Positions 22,993-38,100 of a DNA stretch of 64,000 bases are shown here, piece after piece. Both the position numbers and the translations under genes were made by a program. The stretch's first letter is position 1. Each line of letters starts with the position of its first letter. The notes beneath the pieces were generated by a model, which was given only the letters and a program-made list of their open reading frames with translations, was not told the DNA's origin and searched no databases. Source of the stretch: Rhipicephalus microplus (Eukaryota > Arthropoda > Arachnida > Ixodida > Ixodidae); NCBI RefSeq assembly GCF_043290135.1, contig NW_027464602.1:1426001-1490000 (forward strand), read 5' to 3'.

Positions 22993-24030
22993 CCCAAATA
23001 AAAAAAAGCGCCGCACCACCGCCGGGTGGGCTCGAAACTCCAACCGCTCGGTTAACAGCCGATCGCGCTAGCCAATTGCGCCACGGAGACAGTCCTGCTC
23101 CACTCTCACCACCATCAGAACATATCTTCAAAGCTATCAGCCCAAAGAAAAAAAAAGCGCCGCACCAGCACCACCACCGGGTGGGCTCGAACTTCCAACG
23201 TTTCAGTTAACAGCCGATCGCGCTAGCCGATTGCGCCACAGAGACAGTCCTGCTCCCCTCTCACCACCATCAGAACATATCTTCAAAGCTATCAGCCCAA
23301 AGAAAAAAAGCGCCGCACCACCACCAGGTGGGCGGAACCTCCGACTTTTCGGTTAACAGCCGATCGCGCTAGCCAATTGCCCCACGGAGACAGTCGTGCT
23401 CCACTCTCACCACCGTCAGAACAATCTTTCAGAGCTATCACCCCAAAGAAAAAAAAAGCGCCGCACCACCACCGGTTGGGCTCGAACCTCCAACCTTTCG
23501 GTTAACAGCCGATCGCGCTAGCCAATTGCGCCACGAAGACAGTCCTGCTCCAATCTCACCACCATCAGAACATATCTTCAAAGCTATTACCGCAAAGAAA
23601 AAAGCAACACACCACTCCCGGGAGGGCTCGAAACTCCAACCTTTCGGTTAACAGCTGATCGCACTAGCCCATTGCGCCACGGAGGCAGTCTTGCTCCACT
23701 CTCACCATCATCAGAACATATCTTCAAAGCTATCAGCGCAAAGAAAAAAAAGCGCTGCACCACCACCGGGTGGGCTCGAACCTCCAACCTTTCGGTTAAC
23801 AGCCGATCGCGCTAGCCCATTGCGCCATGGAGACAGTCTTGCTCCACTCTCACCACCATCAGAACATATCTTCAAAGCTATCAGCGCAAAGAAAAAAGCA
23901 ACACACCACTCCCGGGAGAGCTCGAAACTCCAACCTTTCGGTCAACAGCCGATCGCGCTAGCCAATTGCGCCACGGAGACAGTCCTGCTCTACTCTCACC
24001 ACCATCAGAACATATCTTCAAAGCTATCAG
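22993..24030. repeat. Tandem duplication of about 1.04 kb, copy 1
   Basis: Seven units starting with the marker cccaaata before the A run, including the extra-accagc unit and the broken-B-box unit. Repeated directly at 24031 with only A-run and single-base differences. Confidence 0.8.
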
Positions 24031-25075
24031 CCCAAATAAAAAAAAAGCGCCGCACCACCGCCGGGTGGGCTCGAAACTCCAACCGCTCGGTTAACAGCCG
24101 ATCGCGCTAGCCAATTGCGCCACGGAGACAGTCCTGCTCCACTCTCACCACCATCAGAACATATCTTCAAAGCTATCAGCCCAAAGAAAAAAAAAAGCGC
24201 CGCACCAGCACCACCACCGGGTGGGCTCGAACTTCCAACGTTTCAGTTAACAGCCGATCGCGCTAGCCGATTGCGCCACAGAGACAGTCCTGCTCCCCTC
24301 TCACCACCATCAGAACATATCTTCAAAGCTATCAGCCCAAAGAAAAAAAAGCGCCGCACCACCACCAGGTGGGCGGAACCTCCGACTTTTCGGTTAACAG
24401 CCGATCGCGCTAGCCAATTGCCCCACGGAGACAGTCGTGCTCCACTCTCACCACCGTCAGAACAATCCTTCAGAGCTATCACCCCAAAGAAAAAAAAAGC
24501 GCCGCACCACCACCGGTTGGGCTCGAACCTCCAACCTTTCCGTTAACAGCCGATCGCGCTAGCCAATTGCGCCACGAAGACAGTCCTGCTCCAATCTCAC
24601 CACCATCAGAACATATCTTCAAAGCTATTACCGCAAAGAAAAAAGCAACACACCACTCCCGGGAGGGCTCGAAACTCCAACCTTTCGGTTAACAGCTGAT
24701 CGCACTAGCCCATTGCGCCACGGAGGCAGTCTTGCTCCACTCTCACCATCATCAGAACATATCTTCAAAGCTATCAGCGCAAAGAAAAAAAAGCGCTGCA
24801 CCACCACCGGGTGGGCTCGAACCTCCAACCTTTCGGTTAACAGCCGATCGCGCTAGCCCATTGCGCCATGGAGACAGTCTTGCTCCACTCTCACCACCAT
24901 CAGAACATATCTTCAAAGCTATCAGCGCAAAGAAAAAAGCAACACACCACTCCCGGGAGAGCTCGAAACTCCAACCTTTCGGTCAACAGCCGATCGCGCT
25001 AGCCAATTGCGCCACGGAGACAGTCCTGCTCTACTCTCACCACCATCAGAACATATCTTCAAAGCTATCAGCCCA
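24031..25075. repeat. Tandem duplication of about 1.04 kb, copy 2
   Basis: Second copy, same variant order, offset 1038-1041. It diverges at its end where copy 1 re-enters the cccaaata unit and copy 2 continues with a gcggcatacc unit. Confidence 0.8.
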
Positions 25076-26572
25076 AAGAAAAAAAAGCGGCATACCACCA
25101 CTGGGTGGGCTTGAACCTCCGACCTTTTGGTTAACAGCCGATCGCGCTAGCCAATTGCGCCACGGAGACAGTCCTGCTCTACTCTCACCACCATCAGAAC
25201 ATATCTTCAAAGCTATCAGCCCAAAGAAAAAAAGCGCCGCGCCAACGCCGGGTGGGCTCGAAACTCCAACCGTTCGGTTAACAGCCGATCGCGCTAGCCA
25301 ATTGCGCCACGGAGACAGTCCTGCTCCACTCTCACCACCATCAGAACATATCTTCATAGCTATCAGCCCAAAGAAAAAAAAGCGCCGCACCACCACCGGG
25401 TGGGCTCGAACTTCCAACGTTTCGGTTAACAGCCGATCGCGCTAGCCGATTGCGCCACGGAGACAGTCTTGCTCCCCTCTCACCACCATCAGAACATATC
25501 TTCAAAGCTATCAGCCCAAAGAAAAAAAGCGCCGCACCACCACCGGGTGGGCTCGTACCTCCGACTTTTCGGTTAACAGCCGATCGCGCTAGGCAATAAT
25601 TGCCCCACGGAGACAGTCGTGCTCCACTCTCACCACCGTCAGAACAATCCTTCAGAGCTATCACCCCAAAGAAAAAAAAAGCGCCGCACCACCACCGGTT
25701 GGGCTCGAACCTCCAACCCTTCGGTTAACAGCCAATCGCGCTAGCCAATTGCGCCACGAAGACAGTCCTGCTCCACTCTCACCACCATCAGAACATATCT
25801 TCAAAGCTATTGCCGCAAAGAAAAAAGCGACACACCACTCCCGGGAGGGCTCGAAACTCCAACCTTTCGGTTAACAGCTGATCGCGCTACCCCATTGCGC
25901 CACGGAGACAGTCCTGCTCCACTCTCACCACCATCAGAACATATCTTCAAAGCTATCAGACCAAAGAAAAAAAAGCGCCGCACCACCACCGGGTGGGCTC
26001 GAACCTCCGACCTTTTGGTTAACAGCCGATCGCGCTAGCCAATTGCGCCACGGAGACAGTCCTGCTCCACTCTCACCACTATCAGAACATATCTTCAAAG
26101 CTATCAGCCCAAAGAAAAAAAAGCGCCGCACTACCACCGGGTGGGCTCGAACCTCCAACTCTTCAGTTAACAGCCGATGACGCTAGCCAATTGCGCCATG
26201 GAGACAGTCCTGCTCCACTCTCACCACCATCAGAACATATCTTCAAAGCTATCAGCCCACAAAAAAAGCGCCGCACAACCACCGGGTAGGCTCGAACCTC
26301 CAACTTTTCGGTTAACATCCGATCGCGCTAGCCAATTGCGCCACGGAGACAGTCCTGCTCCACTCTCACCACCATGAGAACATATCTTCAAAGCTATCAG
26401 CCCAAAGAAAAAAAAGCGCCGCACCACCACCGGGTGGGCTCGAACCTCCAACCTTTCGGTTAACAGCAGATCGCGCTAGCCAATTGCGCCACGGAGACAA
26501 TTGTGCTCCACTCTCACCACCGTCAGAACATATCTTCAGAGCTATCACCCCAAAGAAAAAAAGCGCCGCACC

Positions 26573-26646
26573 ACCACCGGGTGGTGCTCGAACCTCCAAC
26601 CTTTCGGTTATCAGCCCATCGCGCAAGCCAATTGCGCCACGAAGAC
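26573..26646 (-). tRNA. tRNA-Asn-like unit with anticodon GAT (Ile)
   Basis: The loop is CTGATAA (plus strand ttatcag at 26608-26614), giving anticodon GAT. The T loop has one extra base (plus strand gtggtgctcgaacc), so the head is 74 nt. Acceptor 5' strand GTCTTCG. Single occurrence. Confidence 0.45.
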
Positions 26647-27227
26647 AGTCCTGCTCCACTCTCACCACCATCAGAACATATCTTCAAAGCTATCAGCGCA
26701 AAGAAAAAAGCAACACACCACTCCCGGGAGGGCTCGAACCTCCAACCTTTCGGTTAACAGCCGATCGGGTAAGCCAATTGCGCCACGAAGACAGTCCTGC
26801 TCCACTCTCACCACCGTCAAAACATTTATTCAGAGCTATCACCGCAAAGGAAAAAAGCGCCGCACCACCACCGGGAGGGCTCGAAACTCCAACCTTTCGG
26901 TTAACAGCCGATCGCGCTAGCCCATTGCGCCACGGAGACAGTCCTGCTCCACTCTCACCACCATCAGAACATATCTTCAAAGCTATCAGCGCAAAGAAAA
27001 AAAAGCGCCGCACCACCACCGGGTGGGCTCGAACCTCCAACCTTTCGGTTAACAGCCGATCACGCAAGCCAATTGCGCCACGGAGACAGTCCTGCTCCAC
27101 TCTCACCACTATCAGAACATATCTTCAAAGTTATCACCACAAAGAAAAAAAAGCGCCGCACCACCATCGGGTGGGCTCGAAACTCCAACCTTTCGGTTAA
27201 CAGCCGATCGCGCTAGCCGATTGCGCC

Positions 27228-30200
27228 ATGGAGACAGTCGTGCTCCACTCTCACCACCATCAGAACATATCTTCAAAGCTATCAGCGCAAAGAAAAAAGC
27301 AACACACCACTCCCGGGAGGGCTCGAACCTCCAACCTTTCGGTTAACAGCCGATCGCGCAAGCCAATTGCGCCACGGAGACAGTCCTGCTCCACTCTCAC
27401 CACCATCAGAACATATCTTCAAAGCTATCAGTGCAAAGAAAAAAGCAACACACCACACCCGGGAGGGCTCGAAACTCCAACCTTTCGGTTAACAGCCGAT
27501 TGCGTTAGCCCATTTCGCCACGGGGACAGTCGTGCTCCACTCTCACCACCGTCAGACCATTTCTTCAGAGCTATCACCCCAAAGAAAAAAAGCGCCGCAC
27601 CACCACTGGGAAGGGTTCGAAACTCCAACCTTTCGGGTAACAGCCGATCGCGCTAGCCCATTGCGCCACGGAGACAGTCCTGCTCCACTCTCACCACCAT
27701 CAGAACATATCTTCAAAGCTATCAGCGCAAAGAAAAAAGCAACACACCACTCCCGGGAGGGCTCGAACCTCCAACCTTTCGGTTAACAGCCGATCGCGCT
27801 AGCCAATTGCGCCACGGAGACAGTCGTGCTTTACTCTCACCACCATCAGAACATATCTTCAAAGCTATCAGCCCAAAAAAAAGCGCCATACCACCACCGG
27901 GTGTGCTCGAACCTCCGACCTTTTGGTTAGCAGCCGATCGCGCTAGCCAATTGCGCCATGGAGGCAGTCCTGCTCCACTCTCACCACCATCAGAACATAT
28001 CTTCAAAGCTATCAGCCCAAAGAAAAAAAGCGCCATACCACTACCGGGTGGCCTCGAACCTCCGACCTTTTGGTTAGCAGCCGATCGCGCTAGCCAATTG
28101 CGCCATGGAGACAGTCCTGCTCCACTCTAACCACCATCAGAACATATCTTCAAAGCTATCAGCCCAAAGAAAAAAAGCGCCGCAACACCACCGTGTGGGC
28201 TCGAAGCTCCAACTTTTCGGTTAACAGCCGATCACGCTAGGCAATTGCGCCACGGAGACAGTCCTGCTCCACTCTCACCACCATCAGAACATATCTTGAA
28301 AGCTATCAGCGCAAAGAAAAAAGCAACACACCACTACCGGGAGGGCTCGAAACTTCAACCTTTCGGTTAACAGCCGATCGCGCTAGCCAATTGCGCCACG
28401 GAGACAGTCCTGCTCTACTCTCACCACCATCAGAACATATCTTCAAAGCTATCAGCCCAAAGAAAAAAAGCGCCGCACCAACGCCGGGTGGGCTCGAAAC
28501 TCCAACCGTTCGGTTAACAGCCGATCGCGCTAGCCAATTGCGCCACGGAGACAGTCCTGCTCCACTCTCACCTCCATCAGAACATATCTTCATAGCTATC
28601 AGCCCAAAGAAAAAAAAGCGCCGCACCACCACCGGGTGGGCTCGAACTTCCAACGTTTCGGTTAACAGCCGATCGCGCTAGCCGATTGCGCCACGGAGAC
28701 AGTCCTGCTCCCCTCTCACCACCATCAGAACATATCTTCAAAGCTATCAGCCCAAAGAAAAAAAGCGCCGCACCACCACCGGGTGGGCTCGTACCTCCGA
28801 CTTTTCGGTTAACAGCCGATCGCGCTAGGCAATAATTGCCCCACGGAGACAGTCGTGCTCCACTCTCACCACCGTCAGAACAATCCTTCAGAGCTATCAC
28901 CCCAAAGAAAAAAAAAGCGCCGCACCACCACCGGTTGGGCTCGAACCTCCAACCCTTCGGTTAACAGCCGATCGCGCTAGCCAATTGCGCCACGAAGACA
29001 GTCCTGCTCCACTCTCACCACCATCAGTACATATCTTCAAAGCTATTACCGCAAAGAAAAAAGCGACACACCACTCCCGGGAGGGCTCGAAACTCCAACC
29101 TTTCGGTTAACAGCTGATCGCGCTACCCCATTGCGCCACGGAGACAGTCCTGCTCCACTCTCACCACCATCAGAACATATCTTCAAAGCTATCAGCCCAA
29201 AGAAAAAAAAGCGCCGCACCACCACCGGGTGGGCTCGAACCTCCGACCTTTTGGTTAACAGCCGATCGCGCTAGCCAATTGCGCCACGGAGACAGTCCTG
29301 CTCCACTCTCACCACTATCAGAACATATCTTCAAAGCTATCAGCCCAAAGAAAAAAAGCGCCGCACTACCACCGGGTGGGCTCGAACCTCCAACTCTTCG
29401 GTTAACAGCCGATGACGCTAGCCAATTGCGCCATGGAGACAGTCCTGCTCCACTCTCACCACCATCAGAACATATCTTCAAAGCTATCAGCCCACAAAAA
29501 AAGCGCCGCACAACCACCGGGTAGGCTCGAACCTCCAACTTTTCGGTTAACAGCCGATCGCGCTAGCCAATTGCGCCACGGAGACAGTCCTGCTCCACTC
29601 TCACCACCATGAGAACATATCTTCAAAGCTATCAGCCCAAAGAAAAAAAAGCGCCGCACCACCACCGGGTGGGCTCGAACCTCCAACCTTTCGGTTAACA
29701 GCAGATCGCGCTAGCCAATTGTGCCACGGAGACAATTGTGCTCCACTCTCACCACCGTCAGAACATATCTTCAGAGCTATCACCCCAAAGAAAAAAAAGC
29801 GCCGCACCACCACCGGGAGGGCTCGAACCTCCAACCTTTCGGTTAACAGCCGATCGCGCTAGCCAATTGCCCCACGGAGACAGTCGTGCTCCACTCTCAC
29901 CACTATCAGAACATATCTTCAAAGCTATCAGCCCAAAGAAAAAAAAGCGCCGCACTACCGCCGGGTGGGCTCGAACCTCCAACTCTTCGGTTAACAGCCG
30001 ATGACGCTAGCCAATTGCGCCATGAAGACAGTCCTGCTCCACTCTCACCACCATCAGAACATATCTTCAAAGCTATCAGCCCACAAAAAAAGCGCCGCAC
30101 AACCACCGGGTAGGCTCGAACCTCCAACTTTTCGGTTAACAGCCGATCGCGCTAGCCAATTGCGCCACGGAGACAGTCCTGCTCCACTCTCACCACCATC

Positions 30201-31049
30201 AGAACATATCTTCAATGCTATTACCGCAAAGAAAAAAGCGACACACCACTCCCGGGAGGGCTCGAAACTCCAACCTTTCGGTTAACAGCTGATCGCGCTA
30301 CCCCATTGCGCCACGGAGACAGTCCTGCTCCACTCTCACCACCATCAGAACATATCTTCAAAGCTATCAGCCCAAAGAAAAAAAAAGCGCCGCACCACCA
30401 CCGGGTGGGCTCGAACCTCCGACCTTTTGGTTAACAGCCGATCGCGCTAGCCAATTGCGCCACGGAGACAGTCCTGCTCCACTCTCACCACTATCAGAAC
30501 ATATCTTCAAAGCTATCAGCCCAAAGAAAAAAAAGCGCCGCACTACCACCGGGTGGGCTCGAACCTCCAACTCTTCGGTTAACAGCCGATGACGCTAGCC
30601 AATTGCGCCATGGAGACAGTCCTGCTCCACTCTCACCACCATCAGAACATATCTTCAAAGCTATCAGCCCACAAAAAAGCGCCGCACAACCACCGGGTAG
30701 GCTCGAACCTCCAACTTTTCGGTTAACAGCCGATCGCGCTAGCCAATTGCGCCACGGAGACAGTCCTGCTCCACTCTCACCACCATGAGAACATATCTTC
30801 AAAGCTATCAGCCCAAAGAAAAAAAAGCGCCGCACCACCACCGGGTGGGCTCGAACCTCCAACCTTTCGGTTAACAGCAGATCGCGCTAGCCAATTGCGC
30901 CACGGAGACAATTGTGCTCCACTCTCACCACCGTCAGAACATATCTTCAGAGCTATCACCCCAAAGAAAAAAAAGCGCCGCACCACCACCGGGTGGGCTC
31001 GAAACTCCAACCTTTCGGTTAACAGCCGATCGCGCTAGCCGATTGCGCC
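27228..31049. repeat. Higher-order block A, 3822 bp
   Basis: First of four successive long blocks that begin with the same ccatggagacagtcgtg unit. About 26 units. Private markers: gaagctcc at about 28203 and cttgaaag at about 28297. One palindromic D-loop unit at 28828 and two GCT-anticodon units. Confidence 0.85.
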
Positions 31050-34000
31050 ATGGAGACAGTCGTGCTCCACTCTCACCACCATCAGAACATATCTTCAAAG
31101 CTATCAGCGCAAAGAAAAAAGCAACACACCACTCCCGGGAGGGCTCGAACCTCCAACCTTTCGGTTAACAGCCGATCGCGCAAGCCAATTGCGCCACGGA
31201 GACAGTCCTGCTCCACTCTCACCACCATCAGAACATATCTTCAAAGCTATCAGTGCAAAGAAAAAAGCAACACACCACACCCGGGAGGGCTCGAAACTCC
31301 AACCTTTCGGTTAACAGCCGATTGCGTTAGCCCATTTCGCCACGGGGACAGTCGTGCTCCACTCTCACCACCGTCAGACCATTTCTTCAGAGCTATCACC
31401 CCAAAGAAAAAAAGCGCCGCACCACCACTGGGAAGGGTTCGAAACTCCAACCTTTCGGGTAACAGCCGATCGCGCTAGCCCATTGCGCCACGGAGACAGT
31501 CCTGCTCCACTCTCACCACCATCAGAACATATCTTCAAAGCTATCAGCGCAAAGAAAAAAGCAACACACCACTCCCGGGAGGGCTCGAACCTCCAACCTT
31601 TCGGTTAACAGCCGATCGCGCTAGCCAATTGCGCCACGGAGACAGTCGTGCTTTACTCTCACCACCATCAGAACATATCTTCAAAGCTATCAGCCCAAAA
31701 AAAAGCGCCATACCACCACCGGGTGTGCTCGAACCTCCGACCTTTTGGTTAGCAGCCGATCGCGCTAGCCAATTGCGCCATGGAGGCAGTCCTGCTCCAC
31801 TCTCACCACCATCAGAACATATCTTCAAAGCTATCAGCCCAAAGAAAAAAAGCGCCATACCACTACCGGGTGGCCTCGAACCTCCGACCTTTTGGTTAGC
31901 AGCCGATCGCGCTAGCCAATTGCGCCATGGAGACAGTCCTGCTCCACTCTAACCACCATCAGAACATATCTTCAAAGCTATCAGCCCAAAGAAAAAAAGC
32001 GCCGCAACACCACCGTGTGGGCTCGAAGCTCCAACTTTTCGGTTAACAGCCGATCACGCTAGGCAATTGCGCCACGGAGACAGTCCTGCTCCACTCTCAC
32101 CACCATCAGAACATATCTTGAAAGCTATCAGCGCAAAGAAAAAAGCAACACACCACTACCGGGAGGGCTCGAAACTTCAACCTTTCGGTTAACAGCCGAT
32201 CGCGCTAGCCAATTGCGCCACGGAGACAGTCCTGCTCTACTCTCACCACCATCAGAACATATCTTCAAAGCTATCAGCCCAAAGAAAAAAAGCGCCGCAC
32301 CAACGCCGGGTGGGCTCGAAACTCCAACCGTTCGGTTAACAGCCGATCGCGCTAGCCAATTGCGCCACGGAGACAGTCCTGCTCCACTCTCACCTCCATC
32401 AGAACATATCTTCATAGCTATCAGCCCAAAGAAAAAAAAGCGCCGCACCACCACCGGGTGGGCTCGAACTTCCAACGTTTCGGTTAACAGCCGATCGCGC
32501 TAGCCGATTGCGCCACGGAGACAGTCCTGCTCCCCTCTCACCACCATCAGAACATATCTTCAAAGCTATCAGCCCAAAGAAAAAAAGCGCCGCACCACCA
32601 CCGGGTGGGCTCGTACCTCCGACTTTTCGGTTAACAGCCGATCGCGCTAGGCAATAATTGCCCCACGGAGACAGTCGTGCTCCACTCTCACCACCGTCAG
32701 AACAATCCTTCAGAGCTATCACCCCAAAGAAAAAAAAAGCGCCGCACCACCACCGGTTGGGCTCGAACCTCCAACCCTTCGGTTAACAGCCGATCGCGCT
32801 AGCCAATTGCGCCACGAAGACAGTCCTGCTCCACTCTCACCACCATCAGTACATATCTTCAAAGCTATTACCGCAAAGAAAAAGCGACACACCACTCCCG
32901 GGAGGGCTCGAAACTCCAACCTTTCGGTTAACAGCTGATCGCGCTACCCCATTGCGCCACGGAGACAGTCCTGCTCCACTCTCACCACCATCAGAACATA
33001 TCTTCAAAGCTATCAGCCCAAAGAAAAAAAAGCGCCGCACCACCACCGGGTGGGCTCGAACCTCCGACCTTTTGGTTAACAGCCGATCGCGCTAGCCAAT
33101 TGCGCCACGGAGACAGTCCTGCTCCACTCTCACCACTATCAGAACATATCTTCAAAGCTATCAGCCCAAAGAAAAAAAGCGCCGCACTACCACCGGGTGG
33201 GCTCGAACCTCCAACTCTTCGGTTAACAGCCGATGACGCTAGCCAATTGCGCCATGGAGACAGTCCTGCTCCACTCTCACCACCATCAGAACATATCTTC
33301 AAAGCTATCAGCCCACAAAAAAGCGCCGCACAACCACCGGGTAGGCTCGAACCTCCAACTTTTCGGTTAACAGCCGATCGCGCTAGCCAATTGCGCCACG
33401 GAGACAGTCCTGCTCCACTCTCACCACCATGAGAACATATCTTCAAAGCTATCAGCCCAAAGAAAAAAAAGCGCCGCACCACCACCGGGTGGGCTCGAAC
33501 CTCCAACCTTTCGGTTAACAGCAGATCGCGCTAGCCAATTGTGCCACGGAGACAATTGTGCTCCACTCTCACCACCGTCAGAACATATCTTCAGAGCTAT
33601 CACCCCAAAGAAAAAAAAGCGCCGCACCACCACCGGGAGGGCTCGAACCTCCAACCTTTCGGTTAACAGCCGATCGCGCTAGCCAATTGCCCCACGGAGA
33701 CAGTCGTGCTCCACTCTCACCACTATCAGAACATATCTTCAAAGCTATCAGCCCAAAGAAAAAAAAGCGCCGCACTACCGCCGGGTGGGCTCGAACCTCC
33801 AACTCTTCGGTTAACAGCCGATGACGCTAGCCAATTGCGCCATGAAGACAGTCCTGCTCCACTCTCACCACCATCAGAACATATCTTCAAAGCTATCAGC
33901 CCACAAAAAAAGCGCCGCACAACCACCGGGTAGGCTCGAACCTCCAACTTTTCGGTTAACAGCCGATCGCGCTAGCCAATTGCGCCACGGAGACAGTCCT

Positions 34001-35165
34001 GCTCCACTCTCACCACCATCAGAACATATCTTCAATGCTATTACCGCAAAGAAAAAAGCGACACACCACTCCCGGGAGGGCTCGAAACTCCAACCTTTCG
34101 GTTAACAGCTGATCGCGCTACCCCATTGCGCCACGGAGACAGTCCTGCTCCACTCTCACCACCATCAGAACATATCTTCAAAGCTATCAGCCCAAAGAAA
34201 AAAAAAGCGCCGCACCACCACCGGGTGGGCTCGAACCTCCGACCTTTTGGTTAACAGCCGATCGCGCTAGCCAATTGCGCCACGGAGACAGTCCTGCTCC
34301 ACTCTCACCACTATCAGAACATATCTTCAAAGCTATCAGCCCAAAGAAAAAAAAGCGCCGCACTACCACCGGGTGGGCTCGAACCTCCAACTCTTCGGTT
34401 AACAGCCGATGACGCTAGCCAATTGCGCCATGGAGACAGTCCTGCTCCACTCTCACCACCATCAGAACATATCTTCAAAGCTATCAGCCCACAAAAAAGC
34501 GCCGCACAACCACCGGGTAGGCTCGAACCTCCAACTTTTCGGTTAACAGCCGATCGCGCTAGCCAATTGCGCCACGGAGACAGTCCTGCTCCACTCTCAC
34601 CACCATGAGAACATATCTTCAAAGCTATCAGCCCAAAGAAAAAAAAGCGCCGCACCACCACCGGGTGGGCTCGAACCTCCAACCTTTCGGTTAACAGCAG
34701 ATCGCGCTAGCCAATTGCGCCACGGAGACAATTGTGCTCCACTCTCACCACCGTCAGAACATATCTTCAGAGCTATCACCCCAAAGAAAAAAAAGCGCCG
34801 CACCACCACCGGGAGGGCTCGAACCTCCAACCTTTCGGTTAACAGCCGATCGCGCTAGCCAATCGCCCCACGGAGACAGTCGTGCTCCACTCTCACCACC
34901 GTCAGAACATTTCTTCAGAGCTATCACCCCAAAGAAAAAAAAAGCGCCCACCACCACCGGTTGGGCTCGAACCTCCAACCTTCCGGTTAACAGCCGATCG
35001 CGCTAGCCAATTGCGCCACGGAGACAGTCCTGCTCTACTCTCACCACCATCAGAACATATCTTCAAAGCTATCAGCCCAAAGAAAAAAAAGCGCCACACC
35101 ACCGCCGGGTGGGCTCGAAACTCCAACCTTTCGGTTAACAGCCGATCGCGCTAGCCGATTGCGCC
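31050..35165. repeat. Higher-order block B, 4116 bp
   Basis: Near-identical to block A at offset 3822 for most of its length, sharing both gaagctcc and cttgaaag. It is 294 bp longer (two units) at its right end. Confidence 0.85.
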
Positions 35166-38100
35166 ATGGAGACAGTCGTGCTCCACTCTCACCACCATCA
35201 GAACATATCTTCAAAGCTATCAGCGCAAAGAAAAAAGCAACACACCACTCCCGGGAGGGCTCGAACCTCCAACCTTTCGGTTAACAGCCGATCGCGCAAG
35301 CCAATTGCGCCACGGAGACAGTCCTGCTCCACTCTCACCACCATCAGAACATATCTTCAAAGCTATCAGTGCAAAGAAAAAAGCAACACACCACACCCGG
35401 GAGGGCTCGAAACTCCAACCTTTCGGTTAACAGCCGATTGCGTTAGCCCATTTCGCCACGGGGACAGTCGTGCTCCACTCTCACCACCGTCAGACCATTT
35501 CTTCAGAGCTATCACCCCAAAGAAAAAAAGCGCCGCACCACCACTGGGAAGGGTTCGAAACTCCAACCTTTCGGGTAACAGCCGATCGCGCTAGCCCATT
35601 GCGCCACGGAGACAGTCCTGCTCCACTCTCACCACCATCAGAACATATCTTCAAAGCTATCAGCGCAAAGAAAAAAGCAACACACCACTCCCGGGAGGGC
35701 TCGAACCTCCAACCTTTCGGTTAACAGCCGATCGCGCTAGCCAATTGCGCCACGGAGACAGTCGTGCTTTACTCTCACCACCATCAGAACATATCTTCAA
35801 AGCTATCAGCCCAAAAAAAAGCGCCATACCACCACCGGGTGTGCTCGAACCTCCGACCTTTTGGTTAGCAGCCGATCGCGCTAGCCAATTGCGCCATGGA
35901 GGCAGTCCTGCTCCACTCTCACCACCATCAGAACATATCTTCAAAGCTATCAGCCCAAAGAAAAAAAGCGCCATACCACTACCGGGTGGCCTCGAACCTC
36001 CGACCTTTTGGTTAGCAGCCGATCGCGCTAGCCAATTGCGCCATGGAGACAGTCCTGCTCCACTCTAACCACCATCAGAACATATCTTCAAAGCTATCAG
36101 CCCAAAGAAAAAAAGCGCCGCAACACCACCGTGTGGGCTCGAACCTCCAACTTTTCGGTTAACAGCCGATCACGCTAGGCAATTGCGCCACGGAGACAGT
36201 CCTGCTCCACTCTCACCACCATCAGAACATATCTTGAAAGCTATCAGCGCAAAGAAAAAAGCAACACACCACTACCGGGAGGGCTCGAAACTTCAACCTT
36301 TCGGTTAACAGCCGATCGCGCTAGCCAATTGCGCCACGGAGACAGTCCTGCTCTACTCTCACCACCATCAGAACATATCTTCAAAGCTATCAGCCCAAAG
36401 AAAAAAAGCGCCGCACCAACGCCGGGTGGGCTCGAAACTCCAACCGTTCGGTTAACAGCCGATCGCGCTAGCCAATTGCGCCACGGAGACAGTCCTGCTC
36501 CACTCTCACCTCCATCAGAACATATCTTCATAGCTATCAGCCCAAAGAAAAAAAAGCGCCGCACCACCACCGGGTGGGCTCGAACTTCCAACGTTTCGGT
36601 TAACAGCCGATCGCGCTAGCCGATTGCGCCACGGAGACAGTCCTGCTCCCCTCTCACCACCATCAGAACATATCTTCAAAGCTATCAGCCCAAAGAAAAA
36701 AAGCGCCGCACCACCACCGGGTGGGCTCGTACCTCCGACTTTTCGGTTAACAGCCGATCGCGCTAGGCAATAATTGCCCCACGGAGACAGTCGTGCTCCA
36801 CTCTCACCACCGTCAGAACAATCCTTCAGAGCTATCACCCCAAAGAAAAAAAAAGCGCCGCACCACCACCGGTTGGGCTCGAACCTCCAACCCTTCGGTT
36901 AACAGCCGATCGCGCTAGCCAATTGCGCCACGAAGACAGTCCTGCTCCACTCTCACCACCATCAGTACATATCTTCAAAGCTATTACCGCAAAGAAAAAA
37001 GCGACACACCACTCCCGGGAGGGCTCGAAACTCCAACCTTTCGGTTAACAGCTGATCGCGCTACCCCATTGCGCCACGGAGACAGTCCTGCTCCACTCTC
37101 ACCACCATCAGAACATATCTTCAAAGCTATCAGCCCAAAGAAAAAAAAGCGCCGCACCACCACCGGGTGGGCTCGAACCTCCGACCTTTTGGTTAACAGC
37201 CGATCGCGCTAGCCAATTGCGCCACGGAGACAGTCCTGCTCCACTCTCACCACTATCAGAACATATCTTCAAAGCTATCAGCCCAAAGAAAAAAAGCGCC
37301 GCACTACCACCGGGTGGGCTCGAACCTCCAACTCTTCGGTTAACAGCCGATGACGCTAGCCAATTGCGCCATGGAGACAGTCCTGCTCCACTCTCACCAC
37401 CATCAGAACATATCTTCAAAGCTATCAGCCCACAAAAAAAGCGCCGCACAACCACCGGGTAGGCTCGAACCTCCAACTTTTCGGTTAACAGCCGATCGCG
37501 CTAGCCAATTGCGCCACGGAGACAGTCCTGCTCCACTCTCACCACCATGAGAACATATCTTCAAAGCTATCAGCCCAAAGAAAAAAAAGCGCCGCACCAC
37601 CACCGGGTGGGCTCGAACCTCCAACCTTTCGGTTAACAGCAGATCGCTCTAGCCAATTGTGCCACGGAGACAATTGTGCTCCACTCTCACCACCGTCAGA
37701 ACATATCTTCAGAGCTATCACCCCAAAGAAAAAAAAGCGCCGCACCACCACCGGGAGGGCTCGAACCTCCAACCTTTCGGTTAACAGCCGATCGCGCTAG
37801 CCAATTGCCCCACGGAGACAGTCGTGCTCCACTCTCACCACTATCAGAACATATCTTCAAAGCTATCAGCCCAAAGAAAAAAAAGCGCCGCACTACCACC
37901 GGGTGGGCTCGAACCTCCAACTCTTCGGTTAACAGCCGATGACGCTAGCCAATTGCGCCATGAAGACAGTCCTGCTCCACTCTCACCACCATCAGAACAT
38001 ATCTTCAAAGCTATCAGCCCACAAAAAAAGCGCCGCACAACCACCGGGTAGGCTCGAACCTCCAACTTTTCGGTTAACAGCCGATCGCGCTAGCCAATTG

